Below are positions 18,307-26,532 of a DNA stretch of 64,000 nucleotides, piece by piece. This stretch comes from UBA7672 sp040398425 (lineage in GTDB: Bacteria; Pseudomonadota; Alphaproteobacteria; Caulobacterales; Hyphomonadaceae), in the NCBI GenBank assembly GCA_040398425.1, contig JBBATZ010000010.1:19414-83413 (forward strand). The letters are read 5' to 3'. The notes beneath the pieces were generated by a model. That model was not told the DNA's origin and searched no databases. It saw only the letters and a program-made list of their open reading frames with translations. Within the stretch, counting starts at the first letter, position 1. Each line of letters starts with the position of its first letter. The translations under genes and the position numbers were made by a program.

Positions 18307-18516
18307 CGGGAGCCTCCGTCTGGTCTCGCGTGGATGGCTGCAAGTCCGGCGCCTTTTCCCGCAACAGGCTATGTCGCCCGGCAAACTCACCGTGCCCGAA
18401 ACGCGAAAAAGACCATTCTGGGCCGCGATTCCCCTGCCGGGCGGTATGGCCCGTGCGCTGCAACACACAGCCCGCAGGCCAGGGAGTTGGGCCCGCTCAC
18501 ATCAAGAAACTGCCGA

Positions 18517-19050
18517 ATGGAAGCGATGAATATCCATCCAAATACACGGGTCGTCCTCGACGCCTGGAAGCGACTGAGCGATGGATCGCCAGCCAATGAG
18601 GGCCCCGCGACCCACGACGATGCCACACTGGTGAGCAGCCTGTTCGTGCTCAACCATGTCGGCGCACACGACTTCGCCTTCCAGCGCGCCGGCGCCTCGC
18701 TTGAGCGGATATTCGGCCGCCAGCTGATCGATCACAACTTCCTGTCGATCTGGAGCGACGCCGACCGCCATCTCGTTGGCGCTGGCCTCGCGGTCGCCCT
18801 CCAGGATTGTGGCGCCACGCTCATCCATGCACGTGGTGAAACACTGGCGGGCAAGCGCATCGACCTCGAATTCTCGCTCGCGCCCCTGACGCGCGACGAC
18901 GGCCCGGCCATCCGGTTCCTCGGCCTCTGCCAGACGATGACGCCCGAGGAAGTCCTTAACGGACGCCCGATCAACCGCCTCCAGGCCCTCGCGGTTTATC
19001 CTCCCGCCCCCGATCGCGAAGCCGCAATTCGCCTTGTCAGCTCGCGCTGA
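18517..19050 (+). CDS. PAS-domain protein (PAS_5-like)
   Basis: About 177 residues resembling the single-domain PAS family common in alphaproteobacteria: an N-terminal helix with WKRLSDGSP, a core with FQRAGASLERIFGRQL, and strand residues near the end. Such proteins bind small ligands or act as adaptors; no output domain is present. Start could be either ATG 18517 or 18526. Confidence 0.65.
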   Translation: MEAMNIHPNTRVVLDAWKRLSDGSPANEGPATHDDATLVSSLFVLNHVGAHDFAFQRAGASLERIFGRQLIDHNFLSIWSDADRHLVGAGLAVALQDCGATLIHARGETLAGKRIDLEFSLAPLTRDDGPAIRFLGLCQTMTPEEVLNGRPINRLQALAVYPPAPDREAAIRLVSSR

Positions 19051-19141
19051 TTTCGCTGGTGCCCAGAGTGGGGCGCGCAAGATTTTATGAACCATTCGCC
19101 GTTAACCTTGCATCAGCGGTGGGGGGCGACCCCAGGCCTAC

Positions 19142-19762
19142 GTGATGGGGTTGCGGATGCATCTGGCTCAGGCCGTTGAAAAGCCCACCCTCCGCCGCGC
19201 CGAAGGCATCGACCGCCGCCGCCATCGCCGCGTGATGTGGCAGGTGCCTGTGCGCGGCCTCACCAGCAACGGCGAGGAATTTTCCTGCAAGACCATCGAT
19301 GTCTGCGCCGGTGGCCTGCGCATCAATCTCGCACGCACCTTCGAGAAGGGAGAGAGCCTGGTGCTCTACATCGAAGGTGTCGGCCGCGTCGAAGGCGTCG
19401 TCGCCCGCGTGCTCAACGAGATCGGCTACGCCATCGAATTCAAGGCCACGCAGCGCAAACGCGAGAAGATCGCCGACACCCTCACCTGGCTGATCAACAA
19501 GGACAGGCTCGGCCTGACCGATGAGCGCATCGCCGAGCGTCGGCGATCCGCCGGCCAGGTCATCGCCATCCATGGCAAGGGCGTCACGATCGCCTGCGCC
19601 GTCTCGGATGTTTCGCTGTTCGGCGTAGCCCTCAAGACCGCCGGCCCCCGCCCCATGATCGGGGATCGCATCCAGATCGGCGAGCGCACCGGCACGTGCG
19701 TCCGCTACATCGACGGCGGCTTTGCTGTCGATTTCCGCACGCTCCAAGGGTCGGATATCTGA
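19142..19762 (+). CDS. Protein with two tandem PilZ-like domains
   Basis: 206 residues. The first PilZ domain (about 22-115) has the c-di-GMP-binding pair RRRHRR and D-x-C/S-x-G-G (DVCAGGLRI). The second (about 128-205) has a basic RRRS start and DVSLFG. PilZ domains bind cyclic di-GMP; the second copy looks more diverged at the Arg motif. No membrane or output domain is attached. Starts with GTG followed at once by ATG. A GGDEF-EAL protein lies elsewhere in this window (57.4-59.8 kb). Confidence 0.8.
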   Translation: MMGLRMHLAQAVEKPTLRRAEGIDRRRHRRVMWQVPVRGLTSNGEEFSCKTIDVCAGGLRINLARTFEKGESLVLYIEGVGRVEGVVARVLNEIGYAIEFKATQRKREKIADTLTWLINKDRLGLTDERIAERRRSAGQVIAIHGKGVTIACAVSDVSLFGVALKTAGPRPMIGDRIQIGERTGTCVRYIDGGFAVDFRTLQGSDI

Positions 19763-19893
19763 GACTGGCGAGCCTGAAAGTACACCGCAGGCGCGTTCTT
19801 CAATAACCCTAAATCTGAAAATGGTGACGTAGGCCCCCTAACCGGACGCCGATCTGGATCGGGCCAAGTCTCTGCCTATGCGGTTGAGGCAGG

Positions 19894-22800
19894 TCAGCCT
19901 CTGGCGGTAACTCTGCCAAGAGCTGCGAACAGGGCTGCGACATCGATTGGCTTCGCCAGGTAATCCGTCATCCCGGCTGCCATGTAGCGATCTCGGTCGC
20001 CAACAAGCGCATTGGCGGTGAGCGCGATGATCGGGATTCCGCCAGCACGTCCGCCAAGCTCGCGAATCCGCTGCGCGGCAGCTGGGCCATCCATCACGGG
20101 CATCATGACGTCCATCAGGATCACGTCAAAGGTCTGGCTTGCAGCCATGGCAAGCGCATCCCGACCATTCGATACGACAGTCAACTGGTGTCCATCCGCC
20201 TCGAGGAGAGCACGAAGAATTTGTTGCATCGCAAGATTATCTTCCGCGACAAGAACGCGGAGGCTTGCGTTCGGGGCCGCAAGCGACTCCACGCGTTCGA
20301 GCGACGGTGCAAGCGCTACTGGCGCAGCGATCGTGAAGTGGAATGTGCTTCCCTCGCCGAGCTTGCTGTCGACCTGGATCACCCCTCCCATCATGCCGAC
20401 AAGCTGCCTTGAAATAGCCAGCCCCAATCCGGAGCCGCCATGCCTGCGCGTCTTCGATGAATCAGCCTGGAAAAACTGATCAAAAACCCTGTCGATGACG
20501 TCTTCGGGGATGCCCGCCCCCATATCACGCACAGCGAGGAGCGCGACCTGCTGGTCGGTATCGTAACGGGCAGAAACCTCGATCTTTCCCGTGTCGGTGA
20601 ACTTGATTGCGTTACCAACAAGGTTCGTCAGGACCTGCCTTACCCGCCGTGAATCACCCATCACCCACTCAGGCACAGACGCCTCGACGGAGGCAGTCAA
20701 CGCCAGCGACTTGGCGCGAGCGAGCGTACCGAACAGGGCGATGACATCATCCACAACGGTCGAGAGGCTGAACGGCGCGCTGTCTAGCGACAGATGTCGG
20801 CTTTCCAGCTGGGACACATCGATGACGTCATCAAGCACGGACATCAGGTCTCGTGCAGACTTCAGTGCTGTCATGGCATGGGCGCGTTTGTTTTGATCGA
20901 CTTCGGCGCGCTGAAGGACTTCCAGCATCCCGATGACGCCGCTCATAGGCGTGCGGATCTCATGGCTCATTTGGGCCACGAACTGGCTTTTTGCGAGAGA
21001 CGCCTCCTCAGCCTCGCGTTGCTTCCGGACGAGTTCATCAGTCAGGGTCACGTCCCGGGTCACGTCCCGCGACACGCCGAGTATTTTTCGTCGCCCTGCA
21101 CTGCCCGACGACAGGCGCATCCTGATCTCGATGTGTCGGAAGCTGCCGTCTCCCGCTCGCACCCTTATGCGGCTGACTGAAGGCTGATCCTGCGACACCA
21201 CCCGGCTCGCCTGCTGCTCGAACTCCGCCCGATCCTCCGGATGAAGAAAGTCCAGCGCCATTGCCGAACTGAGCGGCTGCGCGATGCCCGGTTGTGCGAA
21301 GGTCGGCGGGAGGTGAGGAAGCCCCTGCAACTCGCCGGTCTCGAGGTCGATCTCCCAGACGCGAAGTTCAGCGGCCTCAATCGCTGCTGCCAGTCGCGCA
21401 TGGAGGACTTCCATGTCGGCCTTTGCTTCCCTTTCTGCGGTCACATCCTGCGTCGTGCCGAAAAGCCTTTTCGCCCGCCCGTTGATCCGCTCCACCTGAA
21501 AGATGTGCCGCACCCAGATACGACGACCGGTCGCGGTCAATGCCTGGAATTCAAACTCGGCCGGCAGCCCCTCAACGACTGCCCGCCTGCGGAGCAGGGC
21601 CGCAGCCTCGCTGAACTCCGGGGCGACAAACTTCGGATGGTCTTCGATCGGCGGATTGTAGGTTTCACCGACTTCGAAGATCTTGCGAACCTGCGGCGAC
21701 CAGATGGTTTCCTGCGTCTGGACATCATACTCCCAGCCGCCAATTCCAGACAGGCGTGAGACCTGCTCGTTCATGGCTTCGTATCGTCGACGCTCCGCCT
21801 CAGCTTTTCGTTGGGCGGTGACATCCTCCAGCGTCCCGACAACGCGAACAGTGCGACCGTCGACTTGCTCGGGACGCCCGATGCTGCGCACCCGCACCTC
21901 ATTGCCCCGAAGCGTGACTGCGTCGAATTCAATGTCGAACGGCCGCGCGAGGCGCGCGGCGTCACGAACGGCAGAGCTTGTCCGGTCAAGCGCCTCAGGG
22001 GTCAGGAGCTCCGACATAGTTTCGTTCGTCGGCTGAAAGGAATCGTCTGCTTCGAAAATCCTGCGTACCTGGCTCGTCCATATGGGATTTCCTGTCGGAA
22101 GAGTGACTTCCCAGCCGCCCACGCGCGTCAGCTGGGAAATGTCTTCTAGCAATCTCTCAGCTCGACCGAGCGTGCGCTCCAACTCGTATTGGCGTGTGAT
22201 ATCCTGTATTGTGCCGAAAAGACGTGTGACATGCCCCTCGCTCTGTTCGACCCTGCACGCGCTTCTGACGCGAATGGTACGACCTTTTGCGGTTACGGCG
22301 TCAAACTCGCACTCGGACGGGAGGCCTGAAATCGCAGCGCGCGCAACAGATTCGTCCTGGAGTTCGAGGGCGCCTGGCGCGAACAGGGATCGCAAGGACT
22401 CGGGAGTTGGTTCGAACGCATCATCGACTTCATAGATGCTCCGCGTTTCCTTTGACCAAAGAACACGGTTGCTCGCGGAGCTGTACTCCCAGCCCCCGAC
22501 ACCAGAGAGAGCAGACATCTCTTCGAGCAGCGTTCTGCCTCGTTCGAGCTCTGCCTTCGCATTCTGCTCGCTGGTTACGTCTTGCAACAGACCAAACATG
22601 CGGACCGATCGACCATCAACGCGCTCCACTAGGCCCGTCGACCGGATCCAGATATCGCGACCGCGGGCGGTAACTGCCGGATGGACAATATTCCAAGGCG
22701 TCCCGGAGCGGAGTGCCTCGCGGAGGACCTTTGCTTCAACACCATTTGCCGCGCCGCTCCGCAAGCCGGGCATGTCCGATGGAGCTACGGGGCTCTCGGG

Positions 22801-22923
22801 ATCGACCTCGAAAATCGCGTAGGCCTCCGAAGACCACACCATCGACTGCTTCTCGATATCCCATTCCCAGGTTCCTATCCCTGTCAGGTCTCGAATCTCC
22901 TGGTCAAGCGACGTCGTTGACAA
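19894..22923 (-). CDS. Hybrid sensor kinase with five PAS domains and a receiver
   Basis: 1009 residues without membrane segments, so cytoplasmic. Four closely similar PAS/PAC units in tandem begin at GIGTWEWD, GVGGWEYS, RVGGWEVT and GIGGWEYD (about residues 15, 140, 265, 395), each ending with a G-T/L-x-Q/E-D-V-T motif. A fifth, more distant PAS follows (about 515-635). Then HisKA with MSHEIRTPMSG, HATPase with NLVGNAIKF, DMGAGIPE and GSGLGLAIS, and a C-terminal receiver with LMDVMMPVMDG and the late Lys in LAKPID. The encoded start is TTG. Partners are not adjacent, so target output is unknown. The 250 bp upstream show no gene. Confidence 0.93.
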   Translation of the reverse strand: MSTTSLDQEIRDLTGIGTWEWDIEKQSMVWSSEAYAIFEVDPESPVAPSDMPGLRSGAANGVEAKVLREALRSGTPWNIVHPAVTARGRDIWIRSTGLVERVDGRSVRMFGLLQDVTSEQNAKAELERGRTLLEEMSALSGVGGWEYSSASNRVLWSKETRSIYEVDDAFEPTPESLRSLFAPGALELQDESVARAAISGLPSECEFDAVTAKGRTIRVRSACRVEQSEGHVTRLFGTIQDITRQYELERTLGRAERLLEDISQLTRVGGWEVTLPTGNPIWTSQVRRIFEADDSFQPTNETMSELLTPEALDRTSSAVRDAARLARPFDIEFDAVTLRGNEVRVRSIGRPEQVDGRTVRVVGTLEDVTAQRKAEAERRRYEAMNEQVSRLSGIGGWEYDVQTQETIWSPQVRKIFEVGETYNPPIEDHPKFVAPEFSEAAALLRRRAVVEGLPAEFEFQALTATGRRIWVRHIFQVERINGRAKRLFGTTQDVTAEREAKADMEVLHARLAAAIEAAELRVWEIDLETGELQGLPHLPPTFAQPGIAQPLSSAMALDFLHPEDRAEFEQQASRVVSQDQPSVSRIRVRAGDGSFRHIEIRMRLSSGSAGRRKILGVSRDVTRDVTLTDELVRKQREAEEASLAKSQFVAQMSHEIRTPMSGVIGMLEVLQRAEVDQNKRAHAMTALKSARDLMSVLDDVIDVSQLESRHLSLDSAPFSLSTVVDDVIALFGTLARAKSLALTASVEASVPEWVMGDSRRVRQVLTNLVGNAIKFTDTGKIEVSARYDTDQQVALLAVRDMGAGIPEDVIDRVFDQFFQADSSKTRRHGGSGLGLAISRQLVGMMGGVIQVDSKLGEGSTFHFTIAAPVALAPSLERVESLAAPNASLRVLVAEDNLAMQQILRALLEADGHQLTVVSNGRDALAMAASQTFDVILMDVMMPVMDGPAAAQRIRELGGRAGGIPIIALTANALVGDRDRYMAAGMTDYLAKPIDVAALFAALGRVTARG

Positions 22924-23173
22924 ACTTTGCGTCCCTTGGTTGCCGATGCATCACGGGGTTTGCCTGCGCGGCAGGTGGCGGACTGCCGATAAGCGCGCGA
23001 TTCTTCGCTCCTTACTTTGTCACAAGTCACCCAGACTGGAACCAGCGTCAGCGGCCAACTACCCCGCTGTGGTCGTGCAGGCTGGCAGCGGGATGCCCAC
23101 TTTGGGTCGAACACGCTCATTCGTTGTCAATTGAATATCAGAGACCGGCAGGCGCGCGATCGCTCTGTTGTCC

Positions 23174-24106
23174 CTACTCGTACCCGCTGTCCTCGAGCAT
23201 GCTCGCATAGCGGTGCACCATGTTCTTGACGTTCATCAAGTGCGAGAGGTCGCCCGTGCGCATGGCGTAGGCGGCGAACTTCACGGGGCTGGCCCAGTAA
23301 TACATCTCCGCCTGGTCGGCCATCCGCGGCCACGTCATGCCGCCGGCGAATTCATAGCGGCGGATAAGGTCTTCGAGCGCCTCACGGCCCGCCGCTGCGA
23401 AGTACAGTGTGAAGTCTGCGGCGGGGTCCGTTACTTCGGCGTTCGACCAGTCGTCAAGCGCCACAACCCTGTAGTCGGCGTCGACGAAGATGTGCGGGTG
23501 ATAGATATCGCCATTGATCAGCGAGACATGCTCCGGCCAGAAGCTGTCGTCGTCGATCCACTTCTGCCACAGGCCCCACATCTTCTCCGGTACGGCGGCG
23601 AGCGTATTGCACTCGTCCATCCGTTGCCTCATCCGCTTGCGTGCTTCTTCGGCTGTGACGATCGGAATACCTGCCGCCGCCGCCGCGCTGACATCGATCG
23701 CGTGCAGCTTGGCCAGTATCCGCGCGAGACTTTCCGGCAGGGTCTGCGGCAAGCTCGCTTGCGGCAGGCGCCAGATCAGTTCGCCCAGCAGCGGATCGAC
23801 TTCCGCCGCCGGAATGCCCGGCAGTACGCGATAAGCGATCAACTTGTCGGAATAGATCTGCCAATCGGGAATGACGACCGGAACCTTGCCGCGCACAAAG
23901 TCGAGTACGCACTTTTCATTGCGCGCCTGCGCCTGCACGTCGCCGCGCCGTGGCGCACGGAGCATCCAGTAGGAGCCCTGCACGTCACGCGCGGTCGCCG
24001 CGAAGTACTCAGCGTCGCTGCCGCTGACGCGCAACATCGAGGCATCCCTGTCGAGCTCGATATTGTGCGCAGCCGCCAGCTGCTTGAAGTCAGGTGCAGT
24101 CGACAA
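23174..24106 (-). CDS. Macrolide 2'-phosphotransferase-like kinase
   Basis: APH-fold phosphotransferase, 310 residues, TTG start with GGAGA just upstream. It resembles the Mph macrolide kinases along its length: WMLRAPRR, VIPDWQI, LIAYRVLPG, WQKWIDDDSFWPEH, the catalytic loop NGDIYHPH (Mph enzymes have HGDLYVGH-type loops) and the metal-binding DDWSNAEVTDPAAD. The His of the HGD triplet is Asn here, while the catalytic Asp is kept. It may phosphorylate a macrolide or a related sugar-bearing compound. It sits alone, without a regulator or mobile element, so a native chromosomal gene is likely. Confidence 0.82.
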   Translation of the reverse strand: MSTAPDFKQLAAAHNIELDRDASMLRVSGSDAEYFAATARDVQGSYWMLRAPRRGDVQAQARNEKCVLDFVRGKVPVVIPDWQIYSDKLIAYRVLPGIPAAEVDPLLGELIWRLPQASLPQTLPESLARILAKLHAIDVSAAAAAGIPIVTAEEARKRMRQRMDECNTLAAVPEKMWGLWQKWIDDDSFWPEHVSLINGDIYHPHIFVDADYRVVALDDWSNAEVTDPAADFTLYFAAAGREALEDLIRRYEFAGGMTWPRMADQAEMYYWASPVKFAAYAMRTGDLSHLMNVKNMVHRYASMLEDSGYE

Positions 24107-24147
24107 TGCGGGTCTCCGTAGTTCCCAGCCCGCTTAAAATGACAGGA

Positions 24148-24933
24148 TCAGGCTTCGTTTTTCCAGACCGGTTTGCGTTTCTCGGCGAACGCCTTAGGGC
24201 CTTCCTTGTGGTCGGCTGACGACAACAGCTTCGCGACGCCCGGGATCTTTGTCTCGAAGGCGGTCTTCAGGTCCGCGATGGTGAGGCCGGTCAGCACCGT
24301 TTCCTTGGTCGCCTTGATCGCCATCGGAGAGCATTCCAGCATCATGCCGGCCCAGCGCTTGGCCTCCTCGAGCGCCTTGCCCTGCGGGACCACGTCGGTG
24401 ACGAAGCCGATCTCCTTGCCTTCCGCCGCCGAAACGACGCGGCCCGTCAGCATCATGCCCATCGCCTTCTTCAGCGGGACCTGCCTGGGCAGGCGGTGCA
24501 TGCCCGACGCCAGCGCGGCGAAACCCACCTTGGGCTCGGGCAGCGCAAACTTGGCGTTCTCGGCCGCGATGATGATGTCCGCCGCCAGCGCGATCTCGAA
24601 CCCGCCGCCCATCGCAAAGCCATTTACGGCAGCGATCACCGGCTTGTAGAGGTCATACCGTGAGGTCAGCCCCCCGAACCCCGAGGACGGCATCGGAACG
24701 GGCGATTTCTGGCCGGAGGCCGCGAATTTGAGGTCGTTGCCAGCCGAGAACGCTTTTTCTCCAGCGCCGGTGACGATTGCGACCCACAGCTCGGGATTGA
24801 CGGCGAATTCGTCGAAAGCCCTGCCCATTTCGGCATTTGCCATCGGATGCAGACAATTCAGCTGATCCGGACGGTTGATCGTGACGATGAAAAGCCGGCC
24901 GTCCGTCTCGGTCGTGATGAACTCGTAGCTCAT
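24148..24933 (-). CDS. Enoyl-CoA hydratase/isomerase family protein
   Basis: Crotonase-fold enzyme of 261 residues. The oxyanion-hole segments GNDLKFAASG and the GFAMGGGFEIALAADI block are clear, followed by PEPKVGFAALASG and MLTGRVV. Acts on acyl-CoA thioesters, likely in fatty-acid or aromatic degradation; the exact reaction cannot be assigned. A strong AGGAGGG ribosome site precedes the ATG. Divergent from the hypothetical at 25027; a 93-bp spacer carries both promoters. Confidence 0.92.
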   Translation of the reverse strand: MSYEFITTETDGRLFIVTINRPDQLNCLHPMANAEMGRAFDEFAVNPELWVAIVTGAGEKAFSAGNDLKFAASGQKSPVPMPSSGFGGLTSRYDLYKPVIAAVNGFAMGGGFEIALAADIIIAAENAKFALPEPKVGFAALASGMHRLPRQVPLKKAMGMMLTGRVVSAAEGKEIGFVTDVVPQGKALEEAKRWAGMMLECSPMAIKATKETVLTGLTIADLKTAFETKIPGVAKLLSSADHKEGPKAFAEKRKPVWKNEA

Positions 24934-25026
24934 GGAATCCCTCCTGCAGTCTTTCGTTTACCTTTAGACAAGGTGCTTTCCCCTACAACTAGCCCTAAAG
25001 GGTGGAATGCGGAACACGCTGTCTAA

Positions 25027-25623
25027 ATGACCGATACGCTGGAACTCCGGCAGCCTGTGGATTCAGGCGAAGAGACTGGGACGGAGCCCGCTCCGCCCCC
25101 GTTCGAGGGCGTGAAGTGGCGCATCAAGATCGCCGACAAGGAATACGGCCCCTACCCCCGCACCCGCCTGATCGATTTCCTGAAAGAGGGCCGGGTCCAG
25201 GCTGGCACCTTCATCGCCTGCGGGACGGATACGGAGTATCAACGCGCCGACTGTCACCCCAACCTGCGCTGGGACTTCAAGGGGCCGAAGAAGCGCAAGT
25301 TCGGCGATCCCCGGCTCGACGTCGGCGAGGTGGAAGTGCCCATCTGCAACTACTTCATCGCAGCCCGCCTTCTCGCAGGGAATGAGCGCTTCGAACGTGT
25401 ACTGCGTGAAGCTGGGAAGATGACCCGCGCCGCTGGCGACATGTGGGTGGTGCGCTCCCGCCACACGATCCAGCAGCTACGCAGTCAGCTCACACTTGCG
25501 GTTAAGCCGCATGAGCACTTCATCATCGTCAACGCCTCGAAGGACCGGCTCGCCTGGTACAATATCGGCGTCGAGAACGATATCGCCGTTCGCGGCGTGT
25601 GGGATGCTGACGAAGTTCAGTAG
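25027..25623 (+). CDS. Hypothetical protein with GYF_2-like N-terminus
   Basis: 198 soluble residues. Residues about 33-75 (VKWRIKIADKEYGPYPRTRL ... GRVQAGTFI) resemble the DUF4339/GYF_2 module, in which a Trp-rich strand and an x-G-P-Y motif bind proline-rich ligands. The C-terminal half (about 95-195) is of unknown type, with NYFIAARLLAGNERF and a closing VWDADEVQ. Function unknown. Confidence 0.6.
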   Translation: MTDTLELRQPVDSGEETGTEPAPPPFEGVKWRIKIADKEYGPYPRTRLIDFLKEGRVQAGTFIACGTDTEYQRADCHPNLRWDFKGPKKRKFGDPRLDVGEVEVPICNYFIAARLLAGNERFERVLREAGKMTRAAGDMWVVRSRHTIQQLRSQLTLAVKPHEHFIIVNASKDRLAWYNIGVENDIAVRGVWDADEVQ

Positions 25624-25694
25624 GTCGCCTGATCCATCTCGATGCGCTATCAGGGCCTGCGTGTTCGTTCGACGCGCACAGGAGTCGCCCCACC

Positions 25695-26396
25695 TTGGCC
25701 CGCAGCAAGTCTCATATTGAACGTCATGCCTCCGAACGCATCGGCTGGCTGCGCGCCGCTGTCCTCGGCGCCAATGACGGCATTATCTCGACCGCCAGCC
25801 TGATCGTCGGTGTCGCTGCCTCGCATGCAGACCGCAGCGCGGTTCTTGTTGCGGGCAGCGCAGGCCTGATCGCGGGGGCCTTGTCGATGGCCGCCGGCGA
25901 GTATGTCTCGGTGAGTTCACAGTCCGACGCTGAGCAGGCCGACCTCGCGCGCGAGAAGCGCGAGCTGGCCGAGATGCCTGAGATGGAGCGTCAGGAGCTG
26001 ACGCAGATCTATGTCGAGCGAGGACTGACGCCCGAACTGGCGCGGCAGGTGGCCGACCAGCTCACCGCGAAAGACGCCCTCGGCGCGCACGCTCGCGATG
26101 AACTCGGAATCTCGGCGCTGACCGAGGCCCGCCCCGTGCAGGCCGCCATCGCCTCCGCGCTGTCGTTTACCGTAGGCGCCGCCATGCCCTTGGCGGTCGC
26201 TGCGCTCGCCCCCAATCCGGGGACGGAGCTGCCGGTCGGCGTCGCCTCCGTACTGTTCCTCGGAGTTCTAGGCTGGCTTGGCGCCTGGGCTGGTGGGGCC
26301 AAGCCCGCCAAACCCCTGATACGCGTGGTTTTCTGGGGCGCCGTCGCCATGGTCGTCACCGCCGGGATCGGCCGGCTGTTCGGCGCGGTGGTTTGA
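25695..26396 (+). CDS. VIT1/CCC1 family transporter
   Basis: Integral membrane protein of 233 residues related to vacuolar iron transporters. The first helix pair is typical: GWLRAAVLGANDGIISTASL and a Met/Ala-rich ALSMAAGEYVSVSSQ. A cytosolic helical insert with acidic residues (EQADLAREKRELAEM ... LTQIYVERG) follows, as in VIT1, where it binds metal. Three further membrane segments complete the C-terminal half. Likely exports or sequesters Fe(II) or Mn(II). Starts with TTG at 25695. Confidence 0.88.
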   Translation: MARSKSHIERHASERIGWLRAAVLGANDGIISTASLIVGVAASHADRSAVLVAGSAGLIAGALSMAAGEYVSVSSQSDAEQADLAREKRELAEMPEMERQELTQIYVERGLTPELARQVADQLTAKDALGAHARDELGISALTEARPVQAAIASALSFTVGAAMPLAVAALAPNPGTELPVGVASVLFLGVLGWLGAWAGGAKPAKPLIRVVFWGAVAMVVTAGIGRLFGAVV

Positions 26397-26433
26397 CGCT
26401 GCCTGCCGCAGCCCGGCACTGACCGCTGGATTT

Positions 26434-26442
26434 TATCCACAA
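26434..26442 (+). promoter_or_regulatory. Perfect DnaA-box consensus
   Basis: TTATCCACA, the consensus DnaA box, lies 90 bp upstream of the DEAD-box helicase gene. A single copy with no AT-rich cluster or neighbouring replication gene, so not an origin. It could be a regulatory site or chance. Confidence 0.3.
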
Positions 26443-26532
26443 TTGCTGTATGGCAGCGCGTCCACACCCGGCCTCCCACCTGCGTCCTGTTTCCCGCAAT
26501 CGGGACGGCCCGCCCGATACGAAACGATTCCC

